Assembly: GCA_018668595.1 (NCBI GenBank)
Contig: JABJCP010000033.1
Coordinates: forward strand, 1 to 64,000
DNA length: 64,000 bases
Reading direction: 5' to 3'
Source: Candidatus Woesearchaeota archaeon
GTDB lineage: Archaea > Nanobdellota > Nanobdellia > Woesearchaeales > UBA11576
The notes under the pieces were generated by a model, which saw only the letters and a program-made list of their open reading frames with translations, searched no databases and was not told the origin of the DNA. Below, piece after piece: positions 49,606 through 61,051 of this stretch. Within the stretch, counting starts at the first letter, position 1. Each line of letters begins with the position of its first letter. The translations under genes and the position numbers were made by a program.

Positions 49606-52203
49606 TTGAAAATGTTAAAGACAGACAAAGAACTAAAAAAAGAATTTAAAATAGTTGCTAGTGAAAAGCCAGAGGATTATTATGCAACCGATGTACTAAA
49701 AGAAGAAGGATTCATGAGAAAAAGTTGCGAAAAGTGCAACACTTTTTTTTGGACAATAAATAAAGATCAAATAATTTGTGGCGATCCTGCGTGTCAAGGA
49801 GGAGTTAAAATTGTCGACGGTACGCCTGCAAAAAATAAACTTACATTTACAGAAACATGGAAATTGTTTGAAGATATGTTTACAAAGAAAGGTTACAAAT
49901 CTGTTGCTAGATATCCAGTTATTGCGCGTTGGAATCCAACTACTGAATTTACTAATGCATCTATTGCAGCATTTCAACCTTTTGTTATTAGCGGAGAAGT
50001 TGAACCTCCTGCTAAAAAATTAGTTATTCCCCAATTTAGTTTAAGATTTGTTGATGTCGATAATGTAGGCATTACTGGATCTCACATGACTGGTTTTGTA
50101 ATGATTGGCCAACACATGTTTGTATCACCCGAAGAATGGGATCAAAATAAAGTTTTCAGAGACATTTATGAATTTATAATTGATGGTGTGGGTCTTGAAA
50201 AATCAGAACTTACAATGCACGAAGATGCTTGGGCAGGGGGAGGAAATTTTGGTCCTTGTATGGAATTTTTTTCTAAAGGTATTGAACTTTTCAATCAAGT
50301 CTATATGATGTTTGAACAACTTCCTGATGCAAGCACAAAAAAACTTGATCTTAAAGTTCTTGATATGGGCATGGGAATGGAACGTGTTGCTTGGTTTTCT
50401 CAAGGAGTTCCAAATATTTATGAAGCTACGTTTCCAGAAATTATAACCAAACTTAAAAATGCCACTAAAGTAGAATACGATGCTAAACTATTTTCTGAAT
50501 TTTCACTCCACTCAGCACTACTTAATGTAGATGAAGTGGAAGACATGAAAACAGCCTGGGAAGATGTTGCGAAAAAAGTAGGAGAATTAACAGGAGTTGA
50601 ACTAAAAAAGAAAATTCTTCCAATGACTGCTATTTATTCTATTGCAGAACACGCAAGAGCGCTTTTATTTGCAATTGTTGACGGAGGTCTTCCTTCAAAT
50701 GTCGGAGGAGGATATAATTTAAGAGTTATTCTTAGACGTGCATTGACATTTATCGATCAATTTAACTGGAATATTAATTTTATTGATGTTTGTAAATGGC
50801 ATGCGCAAGATCTTAAAGAATTATTTCCAGAACTTTTAGAAAATATTGATCAAGTTGAAAATATAATTACTGTCGAAACTGAAAAATTTAAAACAACTAG
50901 ACAAAAAGCACAGCAAATTATTGAACGCCTTTTAAAAAAAGGAGATATAACCACTCAAGATTTGTTAGAGCTATATGATTCTCAAGGAATTTCTCCAGAA
51001 ATTGTAAAAAAAGAAGCGCAAAAATTAGGAAAGAGTATTTCAATACCTGATGATTTTTACAAAAAGGTTGCAGCACTTCATGAAAAAAAAGAACAAGTAT
51101 CTGCAACAAGAAAATTACACGAAATAGAAATCCCCCCAGATATTCCAAAAACAAATGCTAAATATTTCGATGATTACAAAGAATTAAAATTCAAATCAAA
51201 AATTATCAAAATTATAGAACAAAACAATAAAACACATATCATTCTAGACGACACATATTTTTATCCTACATCAGGAGGTCAACTTTGTGATAAAGGAACA
51301 ATTGGATCTGCAAAGGTTATTAATGTTTTCAAACAAGGAAATCACATTGTTCACGTTCTAGAAAATATCCAAGACAAAAAAGTATGCTTAAAAGAAACCG
51401 ACTCTGTTGAATGTGAAATTGAGTTTGATAGAAGAAAAATATTAACTCAACATCACACTGCAACTCACGTCATTAACGGAGTCTGCAGAAGAATTCTTGG
51501 AAATCATATTTGGCAAGCAGGTGCTGCAAAATCATTAACAAAAGCTCGCCTAGATATAACCCACTACGAAAGTTTAAATCAATCTCAACTCGAACAAATA
51601 GAAGAAGAAGCAAATAAAATTGTACAAGAAGATCTTCCTGTTTATAAAAAATTCTTACCAAGAAATCTTGCTGAAGCAGAATATGGTTTTAGACTCTACC
51701 AAGGCGGCGCTGTTCCTGGACGAGAAATTCGGATTGTTGAAATTCCAGGATTAGATGTTGAAGCATGCGGCGGAACACATCTTGATTTAACTGGAGAAAT
51801 TGAACAAATAAAAATTCTTAGATCTACAAAAGTTCAAGATGGAATTGTAAGAATTGAATTTGCAGTTGGTGCTGCAGCATCTAAAGTAGAAGACAGTATT
51901 GATGATGTTCTTTCTGAAATTAGTAAAATATTAAATGTTAAATCAACCCAAATTCCTGGAAGAGTAAATGAACTGTTTAGTAAATGGAAGATTGTAAGAA
52001 AAGCAATCAAAAAGAAAAAAAGCATAGACATTACCCAACTAAATTTATCAAGCACAGAAGAATTTGATGGAGAATATCAAGATATTTTAAAAAATATTTG
52101 CGCAACACTTAAAACTCAACCAGAAGTTGTAATTAACACAATCAATCGTTTCTTAAAAGAATTAGAAGAATTAAAAAAAAAATTAACTAAACCTAATAAA
52201 TAA
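49606..52203 (+). CDS. alaS: Alanyl-tRNA synthetase (archaeal type)
   Basis: N-terminal Zn-binding CEKCNTFFWTINKDQIICGDPAC, HHTATHVING editing motif, ACGGTH. Confidence 0.97.
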   Translation: MKMLKTDKELKKEFKIVASEKPEDYYATDVLKEEGFMRKSCEKCNTFFWTINKDQIICGDPACQGGVKIVDGTPAKNKLTFTETWKLFEDMFTKKGYKSVARYPVIARWNPTTEFTNASIAAFQPFVISGEVEPPAKKLVIPQFSLRFVDVDNVGITGSHMTGFVMIGQHMFVSPEEWDQNKVFRDIYEFIIDGVGLEKSELTMHEDAWAGGGNFGPCMEFFSKGIELFNQVYMMFEQLPDASTKKLDLKVLDMGMGMERVAWFSQGVPNIYEATFPEIITKLKNATKVEYDAKLFSEFSLHSALLNVDEVEDMKTAWEDVAKKVGELTGVELKKKILPMTAIYSIAEHARALLFAIVDGGLPSNVGGGYNLRVILRRALTFIDQFNWNINFIDVCKWHAQDLKELFPELLENIDQVENIITVETEKFKTTRQKAQQIIERLLKKGDITTQDLLELYDSQGISPEIVKKEAQKLGKSISIPDDFYKKVAALHEKKEQVSATRKLHEIEIPPDIPKTNAKYFDDYKELKFKSKIIKIIEQNNKTHIILDDTYFYPTSGGQLCDKGTIGSAKVINVFKQGNHIVHVLENIQDKKVCLKETDSVECEIEFDRRKILTQHHTATHVINGVCRRILGNHIWQAGAAKSLTKARLDITHYESLNQSQLEQIEEEANKIVQEDLPVYKKFLPRNLAEAEYGFRLYQGGAVPGREIRIVEIPGLDVEACGGTHLDLTGEIEQIKILRSTKVQDGIVRIEFAVGAAASKVEDSIDDVLSEISKILNVKSTQIPGRVNELFSKWKIVRKAIKKKKSIDITQLNLSSTEEFDGEYQDILKNICATLKTQPEVVINTINRFLKELEELKKKLTKPNK

Positions 52204-52399
52204 AAATTAACTAAATTTGACAAATAAAAATTAACTAAATTTGATTAGTTAGTATTCAAAAGTAAAAACTAAAAAACAACTATGTGCTATTTCTCGTCTT
52301 AAATCAAGAAAAGATTTAAATACTATTAAATCAAAACATAAAATAAATAGTGTAATTCATGTTAATGAATATAGTTCAATCAAAAAGAGGTGGATTTTA

Positions 52400-52624
52400 A
52401 TGGCAACAAAAAGAAAAAGAGTAACTAAAAAAGCTGCTGCTCCTGCTAAAAAGGAAGTATGTTGTGAACACAAACATTGCAATTGCTTTGGCTGGGGTCT
52501 AGTGATTCTTATTTTAGGAATCTTATTTGTAGCAAAAGACTATGGCATGCTAACTTGGTTTAAATTTAGTTGGTGGAGTATAGTTTTTGTATTAATGGGT
52601 TTACATCACGTTTTCAAAAAATAA
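52400..52624 (+). CDS. Small membrane protein with Lys-rich N-terminus
   Basis: SD agaggtgg; ATKRKRVTKKAAAPAKK then hydrophobic helices. Confidence 0.65.
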   Translation: MATKRKRVTKKAAAPAKKEVCCEHKHCNCFGWGLVILILGILFVAKDYGMLTWFKFSWWSIVFVLMGLHHVFKK

Positions 52625-52826
52625 GAATAATAAAGATTTGAAAACACAAATAACTGTAAATCAAAATAAAAACAATAAATTTGTTTTAAATTTTTTCATT
52701 TCAAATTTTTTATTTCTATAAACTCAAATCACCACAACACCCATAATAACCATAAATAATAATGATAATAATAATAATAGCAATAACCATAATAAGGTAA
52801 TGCTGAATTAAAAAGTTTAAATTAAT

Positions 52827-54038
52827 CTAATTAAAATGATTCAATTTTATTTGAGAATTTATTTCATTTAATAGATCACTCTGTCGTAAAATAGGATCTA
52901 TATTCATTCCAAATTTCTTCTGTGCAAACTTTCGAACATAATCTAACATTAATTCTTTACTTCCAAACTCAAGTGGTTTTGATTCAATTGATTTTCTAGT
53001 TGCATTTCTACACACCCAAACTCCTAACGGCGCCCAGTATTCATTTGTAATAAAACGCAAACATAAAACTGATGCCTGTCGTCGAATCTTTTTTAGACCT
53101 TCAAGCACGCCAAGTCGTGCAGCATAATATCCTCCCGCCGTACTGTGAGCATATTCTCTACGACCAGAATAATTTTCATAATCAGTTGCAAATGAATCTG
53201 TTTGACCTGCAAGCATTTCAAATAACTCATATCTCCACACATCAGGAAAACATAAAACAAGATAATAATTTCCAAGGTATCCTCCAAAATAAGCAAGATA
53301 ATCAGAACTTGAATAATTTTTAATATCTTCTATCATTTTCTTACCTAAAATATCGTCAACAGCAGTAATAGACCATCTTGTTGGAACTATTTTACGTCGA
53401 GACTCAGAACCAAGATTGCCTAAACTAAGAACTTTAGTTATGTAATGTTCATCAAAATTTGATTTAGAAATTAAATTAACAGCCTCGGCAGCTTTCAAAT
53501 CATCATCAACAATTTTTTCTACTTTATGAGGAATTTTAGGATTTTCAGTAATTCTTGCTTGTTTTACAGAAACGCGAGGTCCGTGAGGCATAGCATCTTG
53601 ATTAAAACTCAATGAAAAACTTGGTTTTTTATTTAGATTTATCTCAACATCAACAGGCTTATGTGCAAGAGAAACTTCTTGACTCATTTGCATAAACCTA
53701 TCATCAAAACTTTTTATATGCGCTCTAAAACTACTATTAACTAGTTCAGTTCTTAAATTTATAACTTGTTGAATGCCAACTCCTTCTTTAACCCATTTTT
53801 TTGGTGCATCATGATCTTTGTATTCTTCAGTACTAAGAAATCCTACATTCACATTAGGATAACCATACTTTCCAACAAATATATTAGGGGTTTCTCCAAA
53901 AAAGTCTTGTTTTGCTCCCAAATTAACTTTTTTCTGACTACTTATTTTAGCCATTATTGGACAATATGGCCGCCCACATAAATTTCTCCCTTTACACTTA
54001 ACACACAAAACATTCATGTAACGTAAAAAGAAGTTCAC
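52827..54038 (-). CDS. NreA-like archaeal DNA repair protein
   Basis: CVKCKGRNLCGRPYCPI zinc finger, FVGKYGYPNVNVG, RWSITAVDD, C-terminal PIP-like QIKLNHF; probable start MNVLCVKC. Confidence 0.85.
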   Translation of the reverse strand: MNFFLRYMNVLCVKCKGRNLCGRPYCPIMAKISSQKKVNLGAKQDFFGETPNIFVGKYGYPNVNVGFLSTEEYKDHDAPKKWVKEGVGIQQVINLRTELVNSSFRAHIKSFDDRFMQMSQEVSLAHKPVDVEINLNKKPSFSLSFNQDAMPHGPRVSVKQARITENPKIPHKVEKIVDDDLKAAEAVNLISKSNFDEHYITKVLSLGNLGSESRRKIVPTRWSITAVDDILGKKMIEDIKNYSSSDYLAYFGGYLGNYYLVLCFPDVWRYELFEMLAGQTDSFATDYENYSGRREYAHSTAGGYYAARLGVLEGLKKIRRQASVLCLRFITNEYWAPLGVWVCRNATRKSIESKPLEFGSKELMLDYVRKFAQKKFGMNIDPILRQSDLLNEINSQIKLNHFN

Positions 54039-54189
54039 ATATATATTTTTGAAGGTTTTACAATTAAACTATTTTATCACATAATTAATCAGAAGGGTAG
54101 CAGCAATAACTGCAATAGCAACTAACAATAATAACCACTAATAAAGCAAATTATATCAAAATAAGCAGTTAGAATCATAATAAAAAGAA

Positions 54190-54275
54190 AAGACACCTAA
54201 GGTAGGTTTAGGGGGGCTTCTTAAGTAAGAAGTGATCTGACCTCAGGTTTCAAAGCATTAAATGCTTTTTGTCTC
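54190..54275 (-). ncRNA. Tandem C-rich small RNA candidate 1
   Basis: Minus strand: TATA (54299-54306), hairpin AAAGCATT/AATGCTTT, CCTGAGG 54247-54241 / CCTTAGG 54202-54196, CTTCTT-ACTT-AAGAAG, CCCCCC, U-rich 3' end. Confidence 0.65.
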
Positions 54276-54429
54276 TCATACAGCACAATACAGAGATGAT
54301 ATATAAATGTTTCTATTATGTACTTTCTTGATAGTAGTAACAAGAATTTAAATGTTTAAACGAATATTAAATCTAATTAAAAATAAGAAAATTTAACATT
54401 TTAAAACAAATCTCGAATAAGAAAAAGTA

Positions 54430-54522
54430 AAAACCCAAGGGATCTTTTCGGGGGGGCTTGAGAAGAATATAACACCTCGGGCTTTAACATCGTAAAAAAC
54501 AACAAATATTATTTGTTGTTTC
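54430..54522 (-). ncRNA. Tandem C-rich small RNA candidate 2 (paralogue)
   Basis: Minus strand: TATA (54547-54554), AACAACAAATAATATTTGTTGTT hairpin, CCCGAGG 54481-54475 / CCTTGGG 54440-54434, CAAGCCCCCCC, U-rich 3' end. Confidence 0.65.
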
Positions 54523-54640
54523 TATTAAGTAGTAACTTCGAAATACTATATAAATATTTCTATACTCCAGAATATGCCATTTATAAATAGGGACATAAAA
54601 GTCAAGTAATTCAACAAAAATTAAAAAAATAGCTCGAAAT

Positions 54641-56608
54641 TCAAACAGCTAAAAACAGAGGAATAAACACCAAACTAACTATGCTCATTAATTTTATCAG
54701 AATATTAATTGCAGGTCCACTAGTATCTTTAAATGGATCTCCCACAGTATCTCCAACTACTGCTGCTTTATGTGCAAAACTTCCCTTTCCACCACAACCT
54801 TTGCATTCACCAGATTCAATATACTTTTTAGCATTATCCCAAGCTCCTCCTGCATTTGCCATCATTATTGCCATCAAAACACCAGTAACTAATCCTCCGC
54901 CTAAAAATCCACCAAGTGCTTCAACACCCAAAAACAATCCTACAAGAATCGGAACAAATATTGCAAGAAGTCCTGGAAGCACCATTTGTTTCAATGCCTC
55001 TTGCGTTGCAATATCAACACATTTTGCATAATCAGGTTTTGCTTTTCCGTTCATAAGTCCAGGAATATTCTTAAATTGATAGCGAACTTCTTCTATCATT
55101 TTAAATGCAGAAACTCCAACCGCACGAAGAGTAAGTGAACTAAAAATAAAAGGCATCAGTCCTCCCAAAAATAAACCAATAAGAACAATGGGTTCTGTAA
55201 TACTTATCACTTTCAAATCTACTCTCACAATATATGCTGAAAAAAATGCAAGAGTTGTAAGCGCTGCACTTCCAATTGCAAATCCTTTTCCCATTGCAGC
55301 AGTTGTATTTCCAACAGCGTCAAGAGCATCAGTTCTTTTTCTAACAGCTTTTCCAAGTTTTGCCATTTCAGCAATTCCTCCTGCATTATCTGCAACAGGA
55401 CCATACGCATCTATTGCTAAACTAATTCCAAGAGTCGACAACATTCCTACTGCAGCAATTGAAATTCCATAAATTCCCCCCATTTTAAACGAGATAAATA
55501 TAGCAATCACAATAACCAAAACAGGTAATGCTACTGATTCCATTCCTAAAGCCAATCCTTGAATAATATTTGTTGCAGCACCTGTTTTTGAAGCTTCAGA
55601 AACTTTACGCGTCGGATAATGTTTTGCAGATGTATAAAATTCAGTTATCAATCCAATCAACACACCACTAATTAATCCAACAACTAATGCCCACCAAATA
55701 TCCACACTTCCTAAAAAATGTTTTGTTAAAAAATATGAACCAATTAATACAAGCAAACTTGAAACTAATAATCCTCGTCTTAAAACAGTTTGAATTTTCT
55801 TTTCAGAATCAGTTCTCACAAACAAAGTTCCAATAATAGATGCTATTAATCCCACTGCTGCAATTGTTAAAGGTAAGTAAATTCCATTTTTTCCATAAAT
55901 AAATACACCTATAGCCATTGCTGCAATTATTGAACCAACATAACTTTCAAAAAGATCTGCACCCATCCCTGCAACATCTCCAACATTGTCCCCTACATTA
56001 TCTGCAATTACTGCAGGATTTCTTGGATCATCTTCAGGAATTCCTTTTTCTATTTTACCGACGAGATCTGCACTAACATCTGCAGCTTTTGTGAAAATCC
56101 CTCCGCCAACTCTCGCAAATAATGCAATTGAACTTGCTCCAAAACTAAATCCATAAATTATTTCAGGATTTCCAAACCATAAATATAAAATACTTATCCC
56201 CAGTATTCCTAAACTCGAAACAAAAAGTCCATTTACAACTCCTGAACTAAAAGCAATACAAAGAGCACCTAAAATATTTTTTCTAGCAGCATTTGCACAT
56301 CTTACATTTGCACTAGTCGCAGTTCTCATTCCAACAAAACCTGCTAATGCAGAAAGTATCGCTCCAAAAATAAATGATACTGCAGTTTCCCATCCAATCA
56401 AAATCCATAAAATCAACGAAACAATAATTACAAATATAGATAAAATTCTATACTCTCTCAAAAGAAATGCCATTGCTCCTTCTTGAATATAACTTGCAAT
56501 CTCTTGCATTCGATTATTACCTGCATTTTTTGAATTAATCCACATAGAAAAAACTAAAGCAACAATAATTCCAATCCCTGAACTTGCAACAACTAGACTA
56601 AGTATCAG
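54641..56608 (-). CDS. hppA: Membrane-bound H+-translocating pyrophosphatase
   Basis: [47 protein letters not shown], multi-TM. The track ORF starts at ATG 56545; the conserved TM1 extends upstream to a non-AUG start. Confidence 0.9.
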   Translation of the reverse strand: MILSLVVASSGIGIIVALVFSMWINSKNAGNNRMQEIASYIQEGAMAFLLREYRILSIFVIIVSLILWILIGWETAVSFIFGAILSALAGFVGMRTATSANVRCANAARKNILGALCIAFSSGVVNGLFVSSLGILGISILYLWFGNPEIIYGFSFGASSIALFARVGGGIFTKAADVSADLVGKIEKGIPEDDPRNPAVIADNVGDNVGDVAGMGADLFESYVGSIIAAMAIGVFIYGKNGIYLPLTIAAVGLIASIIGTLFVRTDSEKKIQTVLRRGLLVSSLLVLIGSYFLTKHFLGSVDIWWALVVGLISGVLIGLITEFYTSAKHYPTRKVSEASKTGAATNIIQGLALGMESVALPVLVIVIAIFISFKMGGIYGISIAAVGMLSTLGISLAIDAYGPVADNAGGIAEMAKLGKAVRKRTDALDAVGNTTAAMGKGFAIGSAALTTLAFFSAYIVRVDLKVISITEPIVLIGLFLGGLMPFIFSSLTLRAVGVSAFKMIEEVRYQFKNIPGLMNGKAKPDYAKCVDIATQEALKQMVLPGLLAIFVPILVGLFLGVEALGGFLGGGLVTGVLMAIMMANAGGAWDNAKKYIESGECKGCGGKGSFAHKAAVVGDTVGDPFKDTSGPAINILIKLMSIVSLVFIPLFLAV

Positions 56609-56751
56609 TTAATTCACCTCTTTTGATAATTAAATAAAGTATTGAAATATAAAGTTTCCTAAGTCAACCCACCAAAAAACTTAAAAACATCCTAAATCTA
56701 CATCTACACAGATCGCAAATAGTCGGTCTATCAGGTAAATAAATCCCTGAG

Positions 56752-58164
56752 GTGATATATATGAAAGAAAAATTAGAAAAAGTAAATGATAATGAGTGGA
56801 TTCTACCCAAGAGCGTTAGAGAAGGAATGCTTGTGGATGCAAAAATTATTGGTAATCAATTTATTATGGATTCTTTAGAGAATGAAACTCTAAACCAACT
56901 TACTAATGTTGCAATGCTTCCAGGAGTAGTTGCCCCAGTTTGTGCAATGCCTGATGCCCATATTGGTTATGGTCTTCCAATGGGCGCAGTTGGCGCTTTT
57001 GATTCTGAAGAAGGAGTAATTAGTTGTGGTTGTACTGGTTTTGATATTAATTGTGGAATTAATATGATTAGAACTAACTTAACATATAATGATGTTAAAG
57101 ATAAACTTAGACCTTTGATTGGAAAATTATTTGAAAATATTCCTTGCGGCGTCGGTAGTAAAGGTAAGCTAAGAATTGAACGTTCTAAATTTAATGATGT
57201 TCTTACTAACGGTGTTGATTGGTGTGTGGAAAATGATTATGGTGTAAAAGAAGATGGAATGAACACTGAAGAAAATGGAAAAATGGAAGGTGCTGACCCA
57301 AGCAAGGTTAGTGATTTAGCAATCAAAAGAGGACTTCCTCAACTTGGAACTTTGGGTGCTGGAAATCATTTTTTAGAAATTCAAAAAGTAGATCAAATCT
57401 TCGACGAGACTTATGCAAAAAAATACAAACTTTTACCTGATCAAGTAGTTATCATGCTTCATTGTGGTAGTCGAGGTTTTGGTCACCAAGTTGCATCAGA
57501 TTATTTAAAAATTCATGCTAAAGCTGCAGAGAAATATAAAATTAAACTTCCTGATAAACAATTAGTTTGTGCTCCTGTAAATAGCGATGAAGGTCAAAAT
57601 TATTATAAGGCGATGAAGTGCGCAGTTAATTACGCATTCGCAAATCGTTTAGTTATGACTCAATGGATTCGTGAAACTTTCCAACAAGTGTTTAACAAAG
57701 ATTGGGAAACTATGGACATGCACACAATTTATGCACTCGCACATAATATTTGTAAAATGGAGGATCACATTGTCGACGGTAAAAAAAGAAAACTTTATGT
57801 TCATAGAAAAGGTGCCACTAGAAGTTTTCCAGATACTCCTGCATTAATTGCTGGAAGTATGGGTACTGCTTCATATATTTTACATGGAACAGAGAATGCA
57901 ATGCTTAAAACATTTGGTAGTACTTGCCACGGTGCTGGACGAAGAATGTCTCGACACAAAGCAATAGACTCATTCCGCGGAGAAGATATTAGAGAATCTC
58001 TTTTGAAAAAAGGAATTGTTGCAAGAGCTACTAGTCCCAAAGTTTTAGCAGAAGAAGCTCCTGGTGCTTACAAAGATATTGATCAAGTAATTGAATCAGT
58101 TCATAAAGCAGATATTTCAAAAAAAGTTGCAAGAATGGTTCCAATGGGAGTTGTTAAAGGTTAA
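56752..58164 (+). CDS. rtcB: RNA-splicing ligase RtcB
   Basis: AMPDAHIGYGLPMGAVGAF, SCGCTGFDINCGI, GAGNHFLEIQ, HCGSRGFGHQV, HGAGRRMSR. Confidence 0.97.
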   Translation: MIYMKEKLEKVNDNEWILPKSVREGMLVDAKIIGNQFIMDSLENETLNQLTNVAMLPGVVAPVCAMPDAHIGYGLPMGAVGAFDSEEGVISCGCTGFDINCGINMIRTNLTYNDVKDKLRPLIGKLFENIPCGVGSKGKLRIERSKFNDVLTNGVDWCVENDYGVKEDGMNTEENGKMEGADPSKVSDLAIKRGLPQLGTLGAGNHFLEIQKVDQIFDETYAKKYKLLPDQVVIMLHCGSRGFGHQVASDYLKIHAKAAEKYKIKLPDKQLVCAPVNSDEGQNYYKAMKCAVNYAFANRLVMTQWIRETFQQVFNKDWETMDMHTIYALAHNICKMEDHIVDGKKRKLYVHRKGATRSFPDTPALIAGSMGTASYILHGTENAMLKTFGSTCHGAGRRMSRHKAIDSFRGEDIRESLLKKGIVARATSPKVLAEEAPGAYKDIDQVIESVHKADISKKVARMVPMGVVKG

Positions 58165-58263
58165 AAAAAAAAAAAAATCATGAAACATATTTGTAAAAAG
58201 AATTAAGAAAATAATTTTTTAAATTTTTTAATAAATTTTATTTTTCAACTTATTGAAACTAAT

Positions 58264-58653
58264 TTATTCTGCTATTGAAGTGTGCATTATTTCTATCACA
58301 AAATTAATAAATACATCGGGCAAATCAAACCACAATTCTTTATCAGACCACTCACCTTGTCTAAAATTTACATTTTTATTTTTAGACCAATTTTTAATTT
58401 GTTCAATATCTTCTTTAGGCATGTTGGATAAAAATGCTATATGAGTATTAGTTTTCTGATCAATAGAAATGGGTTTATCATTTGTTTCGATTATTTGAAT
58501 ACTCACAGGAATCGAATTTTGTTGAATCATACACCATCGCGCATTCTCTTCTCTATAAGAAAGCTTACATCCTATTTTTTCTAGAAGTTCTAAAACTAAT
58601 TCTAATTTATCAGGTCTAATATTATAAGCAAAGTGATGTAGTTTTAAATTCAT
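58264..58653 (-). CDS. VOC/glyoxalase-like protein
   Basis: LHHFAYNIRPDKLELVLELLEKIGCKLSYRE; terminal IAFLSNMP. Confidence 0.6.
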   Translation of the reverse strand: MNLKLHHFAYNIRPDKLELVLELLEKIGCKLSYREENARWCMIQQNSIPVSIQIIETNDKPISIDQKTNTHIAFLSNMPKEDIEQIKNWSKNKNVNFRQGEWSDKELWFDLPDVFINFVIEIMHTSIAE

Positions 58654-58779
58654 AAAGCCTAGTTATTAGTAAATCTTTATAAATTTATAGATCAATCTTA
58701 TTACTCACAATATACTAATAACTATAATAAATAAAATAAAAATTGCAACTAATCAAAATATCAAATAACCACTCAAACA

Positions 58780-59421
58780 TCAATTATACTCAGAAGCAAT
58801 CTCAGTTACTGCAGTTAGATGATCAGAAGAATTAAACATTACAACATCTGCTTTTGCAGTTTCATCACCCGTATTATTTATTTCAATTACAGATACAGCA
58901 GTGTTTTCTCGTGGACAAAATTTACCATAATGCATCGCAGGTAAGTTTACTGCTTGTGCAATAACACAACCTATTGGACCACCATGACTTACCAAAAGAA
59001 CTGTTTCATCAGAGTGTCTTTCTTTGATATCATTAAAAAAAATTTTTGTTCTTTCAAAAACTTCTATCATAGATTCTCCGCCCAGTGGTCTAAATTTAAA
59101 ATAAGGTAATTCAGAACTTTTGACACCTTCAGAAATAACATCTCTTGAAAGTCCTTCGTAAACTCCTTTTGCTTGCTCGCGAAGTTCTTTGCAAGGAACA
59201 AGAGCTATATTAGAATGAAATTGTAATATTTCTTTTGCAGTATGCATTGCTCTATCTAAGTCACTAGAATATATCACATCAATTTTTTCAGAGCTCAATC
59301 TTACTGCTACTTTTTTTGCTTGTTCAACACCTGATTCAGTTAACTGAGAATTTTTTTGACCTTGACTTATTCCTTCTCTGTTTTCGTATGTCTCTCCATG
59401 CCTCACTATAATCAATTTCAT
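58780..59421 (-). CDS. Histidine-phosphatase/phosphoglycerate-mutase family
   Basis: LIIVRHGETYENREGISQGQ, SDLDRAMHTA, LLVSHGGPIG. Confidence 0.93.
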   Translation of the reverse strand: MKLIIVRHGETYENREGISQGQKNSQLTESGVEQAKKVAVRLSSEKIDVIYSSDLDRAMHTAKEILQFHSNIALVPCKELREQAKGVYEGLSRDVISEGVKSSELPYFKFRPLGGESMIEVFERTKIFFNDIKERHSDETVLLVSHGGPIGCVIAQAVNLPAMHYGKFCPRENTAVSVIEINNTGDETAKADVVMFNSSDHLTAVTEIASEYN

Positions 59422-59574
59422 ACTAAAAAGGATTTCGAACTGGTTAATAAATTATTTGATTTTGTAAAATGTAATAAATTTAATAAATAGTATAAATATG
59501 ATAAAAAATATTAAATGATTGTTAAAAAGAAAATTGAGAAAGGTTTAAAAACTTACAATAGATAATAATAGTAA

Positions 59575-60765
59575 ATGGTTAACAAAACGAGTATTCTAAG
59601 CAAACAATTGGCTCAAACACCAATAGCAGTTCCAGGAAGTCCTTTTTGGGAAGTGTTTAAAACATTTGGACGCGATGAAGCATATGCCTGGATTTTTAAT
59701 ACGCTTGGAACATTATTAATGGAATTTGCTCTTATTTCTTGGTTAACAATTGGCGCAGGATCTCATAAAATAGTGCTTGCACTCACAGGACCAATAATTG
59801 AAAAATTCGGTTTTTTTATAGGTCATTTCAAAGATGCACATAATATTTACAAAACAACACCTCTCGAAGACAGAGAAAAATTATCTGTTTATTTAAAAAA
59901 AGCATTCAAAGCAGGATCGAAAAGTTTAACTTATGATTTACTAGTTCACGATCCAGTATATATTATCATAATGCTCGTCGGACAATATGTTCTTCCAACA
60001 ACGCCCGCATGGGTTTTGGCAATGTCCAGTTTTGTTGCAGCAGTATTTATTGTTGCAGGTCTCGACGTAGGAGTTCAAGAATTAAGATACTTCTTATTCA
60101 AACTAAAATTAAAAAAATTAGGTTTTGAATCTGAAAAATATCTCGAATCCAGATTTTTAATTAGTTCAAAACAAAATCCCGCTAAATTAATTAAAGAATT
60201 CGCAAAAGAATTCGGATTGAAAAAAACAAGATCGATAAATTATTACGATACTTATTACAAAAACAAACTAAAAACATACTCTGGAAGAAAACCCAAATTA
60301 AGATTAAGAAAAAGAACCGCTACAAAAGGAGATTGGTTCAAAACAGTTCAGGTCACATACAATATAGCGTCAAGAATAGAATCTAAAACTTTTGAACAAT
60401 TTAACTTTTTTCCTCAAAGAAAAGAAAAAATTTATTTTGTCATTAAAGAAAAAATGCCCCTCAACATAGAACATGTAAAAAATAAAAAAATAAAACATTT
60501 TTTAATAAATGCGACAAACAATAAACAAGAAAAAAATACCCCCTTAAAAATTCAGTTTGAAAGATTTTTCGCATTCGGTCCAGAATTAGTAATTTGCGTT
60601 GATAAAATTAAAAAATTAAAAAGAGATTTTTATGTTGTTGAATTAAAAACTCACAGAGATCAAAACTTATTAAAAGAAGCAATGCGTTTTGTGATGATGC
60701 ATTATCCTGTTGTGCAAACAACGCATGGAAAACTAGAGATAAAAAGTAACAGTAAACACAAATAA
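59575..60765 (+). CDS. Membrane protein with C-terminal CYTH-like domain (tentative)
   Basis: N-terminal TM segments; C-terminal YYDTYYKNKL...LRLRKRTATK...VVELKTH pattern. Confidence 0.55.
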   Translation: MVNKTSILSKQLAQTPIAVPGSPFWEVFKTFGRDEAYAWIFNTLGTLLMEFALISWLTIGAGSHKIVLALTGPIIEKFGFFIGHFKDAHNIYKTTPLEDREKLSVYLKKAFKAGSKSLTYDLLVHDPVYIIIMLVGQYVLPTTPAWVLAMSSFVAAVFIVAGLDVGVQELRYFLFKLKLKKLGFESEKYLESRFLISSKQNPAKLIKEFAKEFGLKKTRSINYYDTYYKNKLKTYSGRKPKLRLRKRTATKGDWFKTVQVTYNIASRIESKTFEQFNFFPQRKEKIYFVIKEKMPLNIEHVKNKKIKHFLINATNNKQEKNTPLKIQFERFFAFGPELVICVDKIKKLKRDFYVVELKTHRDQNLLKEAMRFVMMHYPVVQTTHGKLEIKSNSKHK

Positions 60766-60906
60766 CCTATATAATAAAAAAGTAAGAATAATTAAAAAAT
60801 AATATTAATAAAAGGAATTAAACTAAATAAAAAATAATTAGTTTCTTATAAGTAGTTACAAACGAAAGATTTATATATCATTTCGCATCACCCCTCTATG
60901 ATAACC

Positions 60907-60966
60907 ATGAAACAAACTTTAAACGAGGCTAAGGCGCGAAGCGCTGATTGTATTCATTGTCAGTAA
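60907..60966 (+). CDS. Possible leader peptide MKQTLNEAKARSADCIHCQ
   Basis: Short ORF spanning a 36-bp repeat also present at 61496. Confidence 0.3.
   Translation: MKQTLNEAKARSADCIHCQ
60925..60960 (+). repeat. 36-bp direct repeat, copy 1
   Basis: 33/36 identical to 61496-61531. Confidence 0.85.
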
Positions 60967-61051
60967 ATCTGATTCTATTAGAAGTAAATATTTAAATATC
61001 ACTTATAATCTCTTTATAAAAATTGCTAGCTTAGCCAATTATATTCGCAAT

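Noticed and set aside
50918-52055. Antisense ORFs in alaS
   Set aside because: Opposite a clearly conserved synthetase
54199-54487. Plus-strand transcription of the G-rich tandem elements
   Set aside because: The shared helix would contain an A-C mismatch on the plus strand but G.U on the minus strand, and TATA boxes and U-tracts fit the minus strand
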